Below, piece by piece: positions 9,985-19,106 of a stretch of DNA of 64,000 nucleotides; positions within the stretch are counted from its first letter, which is position 1, and each line of letters begins with the position of its first letter. Source of the DNA: Bifidobacterium aquikefiri (GTDB lineage: Bacteria; Actinomycetota; Actinomycetes; Actinomycetales; Bifidobacteriaceae); assembly GCF_002259795.1 (NCBI RefSeq), contig NZ_MWXA01000003.1, forward strand, positions 1 through 64,000, given 5' to 3'. The notes below the pieces were generated by a model that saw only the letters and a program-made list of their open reading frames with translations, did not search any database and was not told the origin of the DNA. A program made the translations under genes and the position numbers.

Positions 9985-12900
9985 TCAGCTCATTGGATCA
10001 ACGTGCGATAGAACGAACTCTTTTTCTTTCTTTGTGAAGTGATAGTTCCTGAATAGTTGAAGATCGATGTTTTGGATAGGAGCATTCCAATCTATCTCTG
10101 AATCTGAAGAAAAGTCTTGAAGAGGTACGGCGACCCAAACCTCGGAATTATTATCTTGGGTGGCTTTTTTTGTACTGAGTAGCGCCCTCGCGAACTTGGT
10201 TTTAATATAAGTCAGCGCCGCCTTTGCCTCATCCTTATGTTCGAACGATCCTATGCTAATAAAACTTTGTGTGAAACCCGAGAACGGGCCCAGTATTTCT
10301 GGATTTGTCAACGCCTCGCCGAACTTGCCGCTTCCGCTCGTTTTCGGTAGAACCACCTTCCAGGTATCGATGCTCTTCGAATGATTGATATATCGTTTGT
10401 TCACATATCGTATGGTTCTTTTTTTGTTGAGCAACCCAAGAATCTGTATATCCTCTTCATGCCGTTCCTGAGTAAACAGGTTGGGAAGTCTTTCGAAAAT
10501 ATTTGTAGTCAGTCTTCTTTCATTCCCTTTGCTGCCGATGATGGATTTGTATTGGGGATAATCTTCATATAGTGCATCGAGATTGAATTTGAGCTGTAGC
10601 TGAACGGTTTCCTTGAGTGATCTATAGTTTCCGTTCTCATGCGATGTAACCTTATCAAGGATGCCTTTCAACTGAGGATAGATAGACCAAGGTCCAAGTT
10701 TGTCAGTCAGTCTTGAGGCATCTCTTAGTGTAACTATTATCCCGCCCTTTAAATCGATATCAGGAAACACAAGGGATGCATCCGACCAGTATTGTGACAC
10801 CTCGATGTGCCTGTCATTGAGAATCTTTCTACTCCAATTATCATTGTTCTTCCCTGCTCCCCAGACGAATCTCGCGGGAGTGACGAGGCATGCAATCGGC
10901 GCAATTTTATATGCGGCATCCATGAAATATGGGTATAGCTGCCGAGCGCTCGTGCCCTTGTTGAGTTCCTGGTAAGGGGGATTGCCGACCACTGCGCCAA
11001 ATTTCACGCTATTTGCTCCTTCTGGATTGTCGTCCAAACGAATGATATTAAACACTCTATTCTGCGTCAGCAGCTGAGAAATTTTGTCATAGTCTACATT
11101 ACTATCGGAGTTTTTTACTTCGAGCAAATCATAGCTGTCGAATGCCGCGGCGATATTTGCACAGTTAAGTCCCAGGATCTCATAGAATCGTCTTGTAAAT
11201 TCGTACGCGATACTTGAAGTCGGTACTGAGAAGATGCTGTCTTTGATCAAAGAGGAATCACGATGGTGGTCCTCGACGAAAAGTTTGTAGAGAGCGACTG
11301 CAAATTCTGCTGATTTGCTTGAAATGTCAAGTATTTTTTCCCCTCGGTCTATCAATGTCGCGAGCTTGTCGAAGGGAATTGCCTTCACCATTTTATGGCA
11401 AAGATCCGTGGGAGTTCGGACCTCGGAGTCTGATATACGATTGAATTTGCCTAATGCCCGTATGGAGCGTTCAAGCGGTGTCAGATGGTCGTCATGGCAT
11501 AGTTGCGAAATATTTTGAATTTTATAGTCAAGTGCGCGCAACTTAAATGGATCAAAAATATCGAGGCATTGCTGCAGAATCTCTTTCTGCAAACCAATAT
11601 TATGCGCAATTCTGGCATTGTCTTCTTGGCCAATGCAGTCAACTATTTGTTGCAGGGAATTGACATACGTTTGGGAGAGCATAGCATAGCAAAGAATGCG
11701 TTGATAATATGTTTGCAGTTTTTTCTTCAATGACGATTCATCTTCAGGCATTGTCCCATCGTTGGTTGCACTCGCATTGCCCTCTTCGCTCTCCTGTGAA
11801 GACGATCCTTGAACATCTTCATGGTCGCCTTCGATGTCCAAGTCGGTCTCTTCTCCCTCATATGGGATGAGTGCAAGCCCCTCATTTGTACCCATTTCTG
11901 CCTGAGACTGTACGACGCCCAAAATGTCTGTGTTTGACAATAATCCGAGATCGACAGGGATATCCCTAGCCTCGTCTGAAATCGAGCGCCTGCTGTTGTA
12001 GTCGCTAACGGCTTTCAGAATATCGGTTGCCTCAACTTTAAGTATCTTATTGGAGTTCATGGTGATGATTGGAGAAATCTCAAGATCTTTCCTGAGACGA
12101 GTTTCGAGCTTGTCATTTCCCACGTTCTCACTATTAATATTGTAGATAAGCGATTTTTGCTCTTGCAAACGGAACATTCTCGCGGGATCGAAATCGACCA
12201 GCAATGTTTGGGGTTTGAGATTCTGACGAATAATATCCCCGTTGGAACTTACCAACTCACGAATATACTGATTTTGCAGTCTGAAAATAGCCTGATCATA
12301 TTCTTGCGGAGATGACGTATCCTTCAAATATATCATCGTGTCCCATTGCTCGACTGTGCTTCCCGTAAGCATTCGATTCACGGTAAGAGTCAGTGTCTTT
12401 TGATTATTCTTCTCGGCCTCGCTGATGGCTCGCTTGACGTCCTCTGTTTGCCGATACGCTTGGGAACCTTCCACTCCGGAAATATTGATTATTTTATATT
12501 CGCCGAGGTTCTTGAAAGTCGCTCTTTGTTCATCTATGAGTTTTTCCATTGCGTCGCATGAGGCGCAATACGGAAGGACCATAACAATATGCCGGCACAT
12601 TTTGCCCTTTTTGATCTTGTCGTAGTCAAGAAAGCCCAGTATGTTCTCATCCTGTTGAGAGCCATCGATAATGTTAAGCAGGTCGGAGATCTCAGATTTG
12701 AATTTGAATTCGCGATTACGATGTTGTTTGGTGTCGAGCTTGACGCATTTTGGTTCAAGTAAGGCAGATAGGGTACATGAAATTCCATGATTGTGGAACT
12801 CTTCGATCTTTTTTCGGGATGAAGCATTGGGGTTGAATGCAAAACGGACCATTTGTGGAAAACCAAAGTATGGGTTATCCCATTCGTTCACAGCTTCATC

Positions 12901-14040
12901 ATCGAGGTGATCGAAATCCCATTGCTGCTGATCGTGAACGATGTCAGAGAATTGAACAAATGAGATGATATCTTCCTGTTGAAACTCGTTGCTCATAAGA
13001 ATTCTGTATGGTGTTCCAGACAAGTGCAGACGAACTTTTGCGTGAAGCCGTTTAATTTCATTTTCAGCAGTCTGGTGCTCAACCAAATCGTCATAATCGA
13101 GTTTCTGGCTGGAGGTTGGGTCGACCGGCTGGGAGGCGTTTCTTAGGATCTGACCGAATTCTTTACCACGAGCTCCAAAATGTGTTTCATCAATGATGAG
13201 CATATCGATGCTTTGAGCGAATACTTCGCGATGCTTATCTTTGATTTCGCTGCCTTGGAGATCCTGAAGGGTAAGAAAGATCACGGCAGTGTGGTTATTC
13301 TGATGAATCTTCGTCACAATCTTTTCATCAAGTATGAGCGCTTGAGAATCGACAAAATCCCATCCTTCAAAGTTTTTTGGACATTCGACTGTTTTCTTCC
13401 ATTCCTCTTTGACGTCAGCCTTTGCTGAAACAACCAAAATGGTTTTGGCGTGAATCGATTGAGCGCAGCTCAGCGATGTAAATGATTTTCCAAAGCGCAT
13501 CACCGCGTACATCAAAAGTTTTGTGCGTCCTTCCTGTACACGCTGCTTGAACTTATTGACGGCCTCTTGCTGATTTGGTCGCAGAATCCACGTCTTGTCT
13601 CGCTCGTATGTAAAAGGCTGCGGAAGGTGACTGACGGCATCATAAAACTCATAACGTCCGCCTTTGCTGTTGTAGTCGCGCTGGATGTCTGCGATAGCCT
13701 GATCAAGATCCTGTGTCTGAGCTCCTTGAAAAAACTCACGACTGTAATGAATGCCGGGGTTCAGTTGCCGTGATTGCAATCGAGTACGATGCTTATCTTT
13801 TTCTATATAGTCATGAACGGAGAAATCGCGGAAGAAAATATCGTCATTAATAGTCGCTTCCCCTTCATACTGCTGGACGAGATCGGAGTATTTGTGTCTC
13901 CATTCCTTGAGTCTCGTTGCAACCGGTCTATAGGTATCGCCGACTTTGAGATAATTGGGAATGGCCGCTGTTGAAAATGCATAAATCTTGGGACTCACAC
14001 GCCCAACAATCACATCACTGATATTTTCAATATTCTGCAT
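9985..14040 (-). CDS. Single-chain restriction-modification enzyme: GIY-YIG-like nuclease, SF2 helicase, Eco57I-type methyltransferase
   Basis: A protein of about 1351 residues. Order of parts: an N-terminal GIY-YIG/T5orf172-like domain (IYAF near residue 20, YLKVG near 31, then RPVATRLKEW); an SF2 translocase with RFGKS (near 182), DETH and SGTP motifs; an acidic Ser/Glu-rich linker; and an N6-adenine methyltransferase region with TPTDLC, a degenerate motif I (ILDISSKSAEFA) and catalytic NPPYQE near residue 1015; then a C-terminal part that looks like a target recognition domain. The layout parallels Type ISP enzymes such as LlaGI and LlaBIII (nuclease-helicase-methyltransferase-TRD), but with a GIY-YIG-type rather than Mrr-type nuclease. 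An ATG at 14061 is also in frame. The one at 14040 is chosen because GGAAG lies 8 bases before it. It is the second gene of an operon with 14071-14994. Confidence 0.85.
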   Translation of the reverse strand: MQNIENISDVIVGRVSPKIYAFSTAAIPNYLKVGDTYRPVATRLKEWRHKYSDLVQQYEGEATINDDIFFRDFSVHDYIEKDKHRTRLQSRQLNPGIHYSREFFQGAQTQDLDQAIADIQRDYNSKGGRYEFYDAVSHLPQPFTYERDKTWILRPNQQEAVNKFKQRVQEGRTKLLMYAVMRFGKSFTSLSCAQSIHAKTILVVSAKADVKEEWKKTVECPKNFEGWDFVDSQALILDEKIVTKIHQNNHTAVIFLTLQDLQGSEIKDKHREVFAQSIDMLIIDETHFGARGKEFGQILRNASQPVDPTSSQKLDYDDLVEHQTAENEIKRLHAKVRLHLSGTPYRILMSNEFQQEDIISFVQFSDIVHDQQQWDFDHLDDEAVNEWDNPYFGFPQMVRFAFNPNASSRKKIEEFHNHGISCTLSALLEPKCVKLDTKQHRNREFKFKSEISDLLNIIDGSQQDENILGFLDYDKIKKGKMCRHIVMVLPYCASCDAMEKLIDEQRATFKNLGEYKIINISGVEGSQAYRQTEDVKRAISEAEKNNQKTLTLTVNRMLTGSTVEQWDTMIYLKDTSSPQEYDQAIFRLQNQYIRELVSSNGDIIRQNLKPQTLLVDFDPARMFRLQEQKSLIYNINSENVGNDKLETRLRKDLEISPIITMNSNKILKVEATDILKAVSDYNSRRSISDEARDIPVDLGLLSNTDILGVVQSQAEMGTNEGLALIPYEGEETDLDIEGDHEDVQGSSSQESEEGNASATNDGTMPEDESSLKKKLQTYYQRILCYAMLSQTYVNSLQQIVDCIGQEDNARIAHNIGLQKEILQQCLDIFDPFKLRALDYKIQNISQLCHDDHLTPLERSIRALGKFNRISDSEVRTPTDLCHKMVKAIPFDKLATLIDRGEKILDISSKSAEFAVALYKLFVEDHHRDSSLIKDSIFSVPTSSIAYEFTRRFYEILGLNCANIAAAFDSYDLLEVKNSDSNVDYDKISQLLTQNRVFNIIRLDDNPEGANSVKFGAVVGNPPYQELNKGTSARQLYPYFMDAAYKIAPIACLVTPARFVWGAGKNNDNWSRKILNDRHIEVSQYWSDASLVFPDIDLKGGIIVTLRDASRLTDKLGPWSIYPQLKGILDKVTSHENGNYRSLKETVQLQLKFNLDALYEDYPQYKSIIGSKGNERRLTTNIFERLPNLFTQERHEEDIQILGLLNKKRTIRYVNKRYINHSKSIDTWKVVLPKTSGSGKFGEALTNPEILGPFSGFTQSFISIGSFEHKDEAKAALTYIKTKFARALLSTKKATQDNNSEVWVAVPLQDFSSDSEIDWNAPIQNIDLQLFRNYHFTKKEKEFVLSHVDPMS

Positions 14041-14070
14041 TCTCGACACTTCCAACCGCATTGTGGATCT

Positions 14071-14994
14071 TCAAACGAGAAGATTCTCGTAGCTTTCAAT
14101 TTTCTTGGTGCGCCAGTCTTTTATGTAGCACATGTTGCTTTTCGATGTTTTCTGTTTTGAAAACAGTTCAATCTGCTCTTCGGCCAAAGACTTTTGCTGA
14201 TATGGAATGGTCCCGGTCAGACCATCCATCTGCCACAGATTCCAGGAGATAATCGTGGCGATGTTCAGCAGCTCTTGTTCTTTGGGACTGCGTCTGAGAA
14301 ATATATTGGTGTAGTCAATGTAGGTAGTGAGAAGGTTTTCTCTGGCAAGGAGCAAACTATCTCCCTGAAATTCAAAGCCGTATATGCTTTGGAATGCCCG
14401 TTCTGCCCACTTGAGCCATTCGGCTTCCGTGGTGACGTTCTCATGGATTATACGCATTTTTCGGTCAAGCAGACCTATGCGTCGTAACGGTGCTATCTTT
14501 ATGCCCGTTGTGGCATCGTACGGGCTGACAAGATACGGAGCCTCCCCGCAGGCGTATTCCATCCTCCGCTCGTCGACGTAGTGTTTCCAATTTTTGTCAG
14601 ATGAGTTAGGGAAAGCAATGTGAGCCCTGTGAGTGATCCACCTATGTCTGCGAGGTGTGTTGAAGAGGTTTCGCTTGTTGAACCATGCATCATCAATGAT
14701 GTTATTCTGGATGTTGCAAAGCCATGAAGGTGTATAGACCTCTGCCTTGATTTTTGTTCTTGAAAGCTGTAGCTCGTCCGATTTGAAAAAGCGTGGTTTG
14801 ATAATCGAACGGTTTCTGCCAACGATCAGCGCTGTTCGAATCTCACAATGTGAAGAATATGCATTCCCCAATTGTGCATAATCATCGCTTGCCCAAAGTA
14901 TATTTTGGTCAGTATTGCGATCTTTGAGTAGGGAATCTAGCACTCGAGGATACTTTTCGAACATGGATTGTTCGCTAAAATCTCCGAAAGCCAA
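14071..14994 (-). CDS. Restriction-modification partner protein, 307 aa
   Basis: The first gene of the restriction operon, 30 bp upstream of the start of its large partner. Similar proteins accompany GIY-YIG/helicase/methyltransferase enzymes in other bacteria and are often labelled restriction or methylase subunits, though their biochemical role is not clear to me. Visible features: NRSIIKPRFF near residue 61, EVYTPSWLCNIQN at 85-97 (resembling the TP-containing N-terminal motif of adenine methyltransferases), CGEAPYLVSPYD, GLLDRKMRIIHENV, FQSIYGFEFQGDSLLLARENL and ISWNLWQMDGL. No NPPY motif is seen, so it is not a complete methyltransferase by itself. The start is TTG at 14994, preceded by GGGGGTGAGG. 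An ATG ten codons later lacks a comparable site. It may help in DNA recognition or modification by the large subunit (inference). Confidence 0.7.
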   Translation of the reverse strand: MAFGDFSEQSMFEKYPRVLDSLLKDRNTDQNILWASDDYAQLGNAYSSHCEIRTALIVGRNRSIIKPRFFKSDELQLSRTKIKAEVYTPSWLCNIQNNIIDDAWFNKRNLFNTPRRHRWITHRAHIAFPNSSDKNWKHYVDERRMEYACGEAPYLVSPYDATTGIKIAPLRRIGLLDRKMRIIHENVTTEAEWLKWAERAFQSIYGFEFQGDSLLLARENLLTTYIDYTNIFLRRSPKEQELLNIATIISWNLWQMDGLTGTIPYQQKSLAEEQIELFSKQKTSKSNMCYIKDWRTKKIESYENLLV

Positions 14995-15198
14995 TGCCTC
15001 ACCCCCGCGTCCATTGTGATTTTCGTCCGAATTTCATCATGTCATTGAGTTTGGACCGATGGCCATGGGTTAATGCCTGTATCCGTCGCAAAAGATTCCC
15101 GCGATTGCCAAGCGCATACTCGCCGCTGAAGAGTGACATTTGTATCCTGATCAATCATGACGATGCATTGTGACGCATTGTGATGGAGATGAAGCCTG

Positions 15199-15271
15199 TG
15201 GAGCTAGGGAGAGTCGAACTCCCGACCTCTTCGATGCGAACGAAGCGCTCTACCAACTGAGCTATAGCCCC
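15199..15271 (-). tRNA. tRNA-Ala (anticodon CGC)
   Basis: The complement folds into a full cloverleaf of 73 nt without encoded CCA: acceptor GGGGCTA/TAGCTCC with discriminator A, a D arm GCTCAGTTGGTAGAGC, an anticodon stem CTTCG/CGAAG with loop TTCGCAT (anticodon CGC, reading GCG), and a T arm around GTTCGACTC. Its 3' end faces the restriction-modification region, the usual orientation when an element has integrated into a tRNA 3' end. Confidence 0.95.
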
Positions 15272-15381
15272 AAATGGGTGTTGCCCTGCATTGCATGACA
15301 ACGAATGTCACTTTAGCGCAGGGTGTGTTCTTTCGCAATGCGAGGATGTGTCTAACGCATACTTCTGCTTGGTATCACGCC

Positions 15382-15415
15382 AAAAAAGTGATTCCGCATC
15401 CAACACGCGAATCAC
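15382..15415 (-). terminator. Terminator of the dedA-like gene
   Basis: On the complement, GTGATTC (15415-15409) pairs with GAATCAC (15394-15388) and is followed by a run of six T. It starts 14 bases after the stop codon of the DedA gene. Confidence 0.75.
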
Positions 15416-15428
15416 GCTGAGCCGAGAA

Positions 15429-16100
15429 TTATTTCGCGTGAGCCGCAGGCTTCTTTGCCTTGCCGAACTTGGCCCTGATCAGTCCGATGACCGTTGGAAG
15501 GATGGAAACGACGAGAATCAGAATGATTACCAGCTCAAAATGCTTCTGCACGGCGGGAATGCCGCCGAAGAAGTATCCAAGGAAGGTAAAGAGACTGGAC
15601 CACACGAGTCCACCTAGAACGCTGAATGGGGTGAAACGAGCCCACGTCATACCTGAGATACCTGAAATGAATGGCATAAAGGTACGAATGATAGGGAAGA
15701 ATCGGCCGAGGAACACGGCGAGCGGTCCCCATTTTTGAATCATCGTCTCAGTCTTTGCAATTCTCTCGGGAGTGAGTGCCTTGACCTTACCTGATTCAAT
15801 GATCTTTCGCCCGAAGAAGTGGCCAATGAAGAAGTTGCTCTGATCCCCGAGAATCGGTGCAACCCATACCACCGGAAGCAACACTGCAAGTGTCATCCCA
15901 CTTGTCTGGTCGTGGGTGAACACTCCGGCTGCGAACAGCAGTGAATCGCCAGGTAGGAATGGCATGAAGACCACGCCGGTCTCGATAAATACAATAAGGA
16001 AAATGAACGCATACGTTGGGACAAGGCCAATGGCAATCCATGAGGCGATAGCACTTCGAGGATCCTTCAGCAACTCAATAAACCAGCGAACAACACCCAT
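15429..16100 (-). CDS. DedA/VTT-family membrane protein
   Basis: A 223-residue polytopic membrane protein of the DedA (SNARE-associated/VTT) family. Family marks are visible: an early ETGVVFMPFLPGDSLLFAAGVF segment (the usual E-x-x-x-P-x-P-x-E/D-x-L region), a GDQSNFFIGHFFGRK motif, and FLGRFFPIIRTFMPFISGISGM, which carries the conserved Arg residues. The C-terminal tail is Lys/Ala-rich and cytosolic. DedA proteins help move undecaprenyl phosphate or phospholipids across the membrane and keep proton-motive force. Which lipid this paralogue handles cannot be read. It appears monocistronic, with a terminator directly behind it and AAGGGG about 10 bases before the start. Confidence 0.9.
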   Translation of the reverse strand: MGVVRWFIELLKDPRSAIASWIAIGLVPTYAFIFLIVFIETGVVFMPFLPGDSLLFAAGVFTHDQTSGMTLAVLLPVVWVAPILGDQSNFFIGHFFGRKIIESGKVKALTPERIAKTETMIQKWGPLAVFLGRFFPIIRTFMPFISGISGMTWARFTPFSVLGGLVWSSLFTFLGYFFGGIPAVQKHFELVIILILVVSILPTVIGLIRAKFGKAKKPAAHAK

Positions 16101-16443
16101 ATTGCCAAATCCCCTTGCTTATTGTGCCATGCGCACAGTTTTCCCAACAATTCCCAACAATCGACATTCAGTGAACAGACTACAAATAGTCGTTTGATAT
16201 GTCTCTCGAAGAAATTTCAAAACCGTGATACACAGTACCAGTAGAGCGCGAAGCTCTTGGAACTCTTGAAAAGCTGGGCTCCTCTTGCAGGAAACGTTGA
16301 AAGGAGTTCCCAAACAACGTGCGAAAAACTCCCGGAAAACGATTCATGCTGGGTATGTATGCACGCGGCTGCGAAAGATTTATACTGATTGCGAGTTGTT
16401 TAGGGTATTGGTCATTGATTACGAAGCTCTGACAGGAGGAGCT
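16101..16443. promoter_or_regulatory. Divergent intergenic region between dedA-like gene and ABC exporter
   Basis: A 343-bp gap with no gene. It should hold the outward promoters for both neighbours. A TATACT hexamer at 16381-16386 could be the -10 box for the ABC genes, but no good -35 box is seen at the right distance. The frame of the ATPase extends back to 16285, but without a ribosome binding site. Confidence 0.35.
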
Positions 16444-17412
16444 ATGACTGATGTTTTAGCGGTTGCGAACCTGAGAAAACGCTTCGGCAAGGTTCGTGCT
16501 CTGAGAAGTATCTCATTCTCAGTGCGTGAGGGAGAAGTATTCGGATTCATCGGACCAAATGGTGCCGGAAAATCAACCACTATCAGAATAATTCTTGGTA
16601 TGCTGCGCGCAGACAAGGGCAGAGTCACCATCTTTGGCAAGGATGCGTGGAAGGACGCCGTTGAGGTTCACCAACACGTTGCCTATGTTCCGGGTGACGT
16701 TTTTCTGTGGCCAAATCTTACCGGTGGAGAAATCATTGATATTTTGCTCAAGCTCAATGGCGAACGGCATACATCCACAACGGATGATTTGATTCGTGAG
16801 TTCAATCTCGATCCAACAAAAAAATCTCGAACATATTCCAAGGGCAACAGGCAGAAAGTGGCATTGATAGCTGCGTTCTCGAGTGACGCTGATCTCTATA
16901 TCTTTGATGAACCAACCAGTGGCCTTGATCCATTGATGATCAGTATTTTTGAGCAGCATGTTTCCGCATTGAAGAGGGCAGGGAAAAGCGTGCTGCTTTC
17001 TTCGCACATTCTGAGCGAAGTTGAGCGGATCTGCGACCGAATTGGAATTATCCGTTCGGGCGAAATCATCGAAGAAGGCACACTTGATGAGATGAGGCAG
17101 TTCAGTCGCAGTGTTGTTCGTGTGAAGACTGCACAGCCTCTCGCCGAAATTGGCACACTTCCCTTTGTCCACCAATTTGAATCAAGGAACGACAATGATG
17201 CGATGTTCTCAGTGGATTCCGAATCCATTGCAAACCTCATATCTGTGCTTCAACCCCTTGGCATCACATCGTTCGAGAGCACACCGCCGACGCTTGAGGA
17301 TCTCTTTATTCGTTACTATAACGAGGACACTTCCAGTGAAGGCAATGTTTCCAGTGTCCCTGGCTTGCATGCGGCTGCTGCCGTAGAGTCTGAAAAACAC
17401 GGAATCGCATGA
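16444..17412 (+). CDS. ABC transporter ATP-binding protein (drug/polyketide exporter type)
   Basis: A 322-residue ATPase. Walker A is GPNGAGKST near residue 39, Walker B is LYIFDEPTSGLD near 150, and the H-loop is LLSSHILSEVERI. The signature motif is YSKGNRQK rather than LSGGQ, a form common in the CcmA/DrrA-like exporter group. The start at 16444 is supported by AGGAGGAGCT directly upstream; upstream in-frame codons lack such a site. The stop overlaps the next gene by 4 bp (ATGA), so this ATPase and the permease are translationally coupled and form one exporter. The substrate is unknown. Drugs, lipids or peptides are all possible. Confidence 0.9.
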   Translation: MTDVLAVANLRKRFGKVRALRSISFSVREGEVFGFIGPNGAGKSTTIRIILGMLRADKGRVTIFGKDAWKDAVEVHQHVAYVPGDVFLWPNLTGGEIIDILLKLNGERHTSTTDDLIREFNLDPTKKSRTYSKGNRQKVALIAAFSSDADLYIFDEPTSGLDPLMISIFEQHVSALKRAGKSVLLSSHILSEVERICDRIGIIRSGEIIEEGTLDEMRQFSRSVVRVKTAQPLAEIGTLPFVHQFESRNDNDAMFSVDSESIANLISVLQPLGITSFESTPPTLEDLFIRYYNEDTSSEGNVSSVPGLHAAAAVESEKHGIA

Positions 17413-19034
17413 CCATGCACAATAATAGTTTTGCGAATGCTGGAGCCATTCTACGGATCAATCTGCGCAACGATTGGCTAAAAATCGTGCTATGGATTCT
17501 CGGCATGGTTGGACTGATGGCAATTGCGGCAGCTAAATTCGGTGATTTATATGGTACTCAGGCTGCGATGCAGTCAATCGTTGTGACGCTCAAGACCCCG
17601 TCAATGGTGGCCTTGCTCGGGCCTTTCTTCGGTACTGAACCGTACGAGAGCGCGATGATCTATGGCAGTGAAATGACCGTGTTCATGGGTCTTTTTGCTG
17701 CGATGATGAATATCCATATTGCTGTCGGGGCAACTCGCGCTCAGGAGGATCGCGGCACTGTCGAACTTATGCTTTCGCGGGCAACGGGCCGCCAAAGTCC
17801 TTTGATTGCAGGGATCGTCGAACTTGTTATCGTCAATCTCGCAGCAGGAATTCTTGAGAGTCTTGGGCTGACCGTTGCAGGCATGCCTGGTTCCGATGCT
17901 TCGGGGAACTGGCTATTTGGGATGGCACTTGCTGCTTTCGGCATGATGTTTGGCACGTTCGCACTGTTGATGTCGCAGCTTGCAAGCAGCGCTCGTGGTG
18001 CAACCATGCTGAGCTATATTATCCTTGCCGTGCTTTTCGTGGCGCGTATGAGCACTGATGTGCAGAAACCTCAGTGGACTCAATGGACTCTCTACGGTTG
18101 GATTGAGCTCATCAAGCCGTATATGGGCAATGACTGGATGCCGGTGCTGTGGATGTCTGTGGTGTGCCTTGCCGCGCTGGCGATCACGATTCCGCTCGCA
18201 TCCGCCAAGGATCTTGGTGCAGGTCTTGTTACTGCGAAACCGGGGAGAACTACTGCCAGTGTATTTCTGAGAGGCCCTTTGAGTCTGCTTGCGCGTTTGG
18301 AACGTGTAAGCGCGCTGATCTGGGTTTTGGGCATGTTTCTTCTCGGAGCGAGTTACGGGTCGATTTTTGGAACGATTGGGGATCTGGTTTCCACGGATGG
18401 AGTTCTCGGAAATTTTCTTGCTGGAACGGTCAAGGATTCCGGTAACCAGGCGATCGTCCTCTCTCTTTCAGGAACTTTAACCAGTATTTTCGCTGTAGTC
18501 GTTTCGATTCCTGCGATTCTTGCGATCCTTCGCCTGAATGCCGATGAGAGCAAGGGCTATATGGAAATGTTTCATGTGAAGCGCGTCTCTCGCCGGCGAG
18601 TGTTTCTTGTGTTCCTTGCCTTTGGAGCCGTAATCGGTACAGTTTGCTTGGCAGCGGCTGTACTTGGTATGGGCATTGTTGGTAATCAGGCAATGAAGCA
18701 GCCTATCAGCCTTGCAATCTTTATGCGTGGCTTTGTTGGGTTCTGGCCGGCGGTGATGGTCGTCTGTGGTTTGGCGGCATTGCTGTCGGGGATTATTCCT
18801 CGATTTCAAAAGGTGATATGGATTATTCCGCTATATGGATTCATGTCGCTCTACATCGGGGGATTGATGAATCTTCCCAAGTGGACACAACGGCTTTCTC
18901 CATATGGCTGGGTCAATTCCGTACCGACAGATGGCGTCAATTCGACCACTTTCGCTTGGATGACTGCCTTGAGCCTGTTTTTGGCAGTCGCAGCTACAGA
19001 GCTCTACCGCCGCAGAGACCTTCAGCTTCGATGA
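17409..19034 (+). CDS. ABC exporter permease (12-segment, polyketide-exporter type)
   Basis: A 541-residue integral membrane protein with roughly twelve hydrophobic segments arranged as two similar halves. One half begins at ILRINLRNDWLKIVLWILGM and the second near LERVSALIWVLGMFLLGAS. The form matches actinobacterial exporters annotated for polyketide antibiotics. A soluble EDRGTVELMLSRATGR segment between membrane spans is typical of this family and probably contacts the ATPase. The ATG at 17409 overlaps the stop of the ATPase gene. A second ATG lies two codons later. The transported compound is unknown. Confidence 0.88.
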   Translation: MTMHNNSFANAGAILRINLRNDWLKIVLWILGMVGLMAIAAAKFGDLYGTQAAMQSIVVTLKTPSMVALLGPFFGTEPYESAMIYGSEMTVFMGLFAAMMNIHIAVGATRAQEDRGTVELMLSRATGRQSPLIAGIVELVIVNLAAGILESLGLTVAGMPGSDASGNWLFGMALAAFGMMFGTFALLMSQLASSARGATMLSYIILAVLFVARMSTDVQKPQWTQWTLYGWIELIKPYMGNDWMPVLWMSVVCLAALAITIPLASAKDLGAGLVTAKPGRTTASVFLRGPLSLLARLERVSALIWVLGMFLLGASYGSIFGTIGDLVSTDGVLGNFLAGTVKDSGNQAIVLSLSGTLTSIFAVVVSIPAILAILRLNADESKGYMEMFHVKRVSRRRVFLVFLAFGAVIGTVCLAAAVLGMGIVGNQAMKQPISLAIFMRGFVGFWPAVMVVCGLAALLSGIIPRFQKVIWIIPLYGFMSLYIGGLMNLPKWTQRLSPYGWVNSVPTDGVNSTTFAWMTALSLFLAVAATELYRRRDLQLR

Positions 19035-19052
19035 GCGCCTTTCGGCCGTGAC

Positions 19053-19106
19053 GGCTCATATGTGGTCTATTTGGTTTATATCCAACTGGGCAACCACATA
19101 TGAGCC
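19053..19106. repeat. 13-bp perfect inverted repeat at the end of the pmt gene
   Basis: The arms are GGCTCATATGTGG (19053-19065) and CCACATATGAGCC (19094-19106), with a 28-bp spacer. The right arm is inside the last codons of the mannosyltransferase gene and the left arm is just after its stop, between two convergent genes. No T-run follows on either strand, so it is not a classic terminator. Confidence 0.7.
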
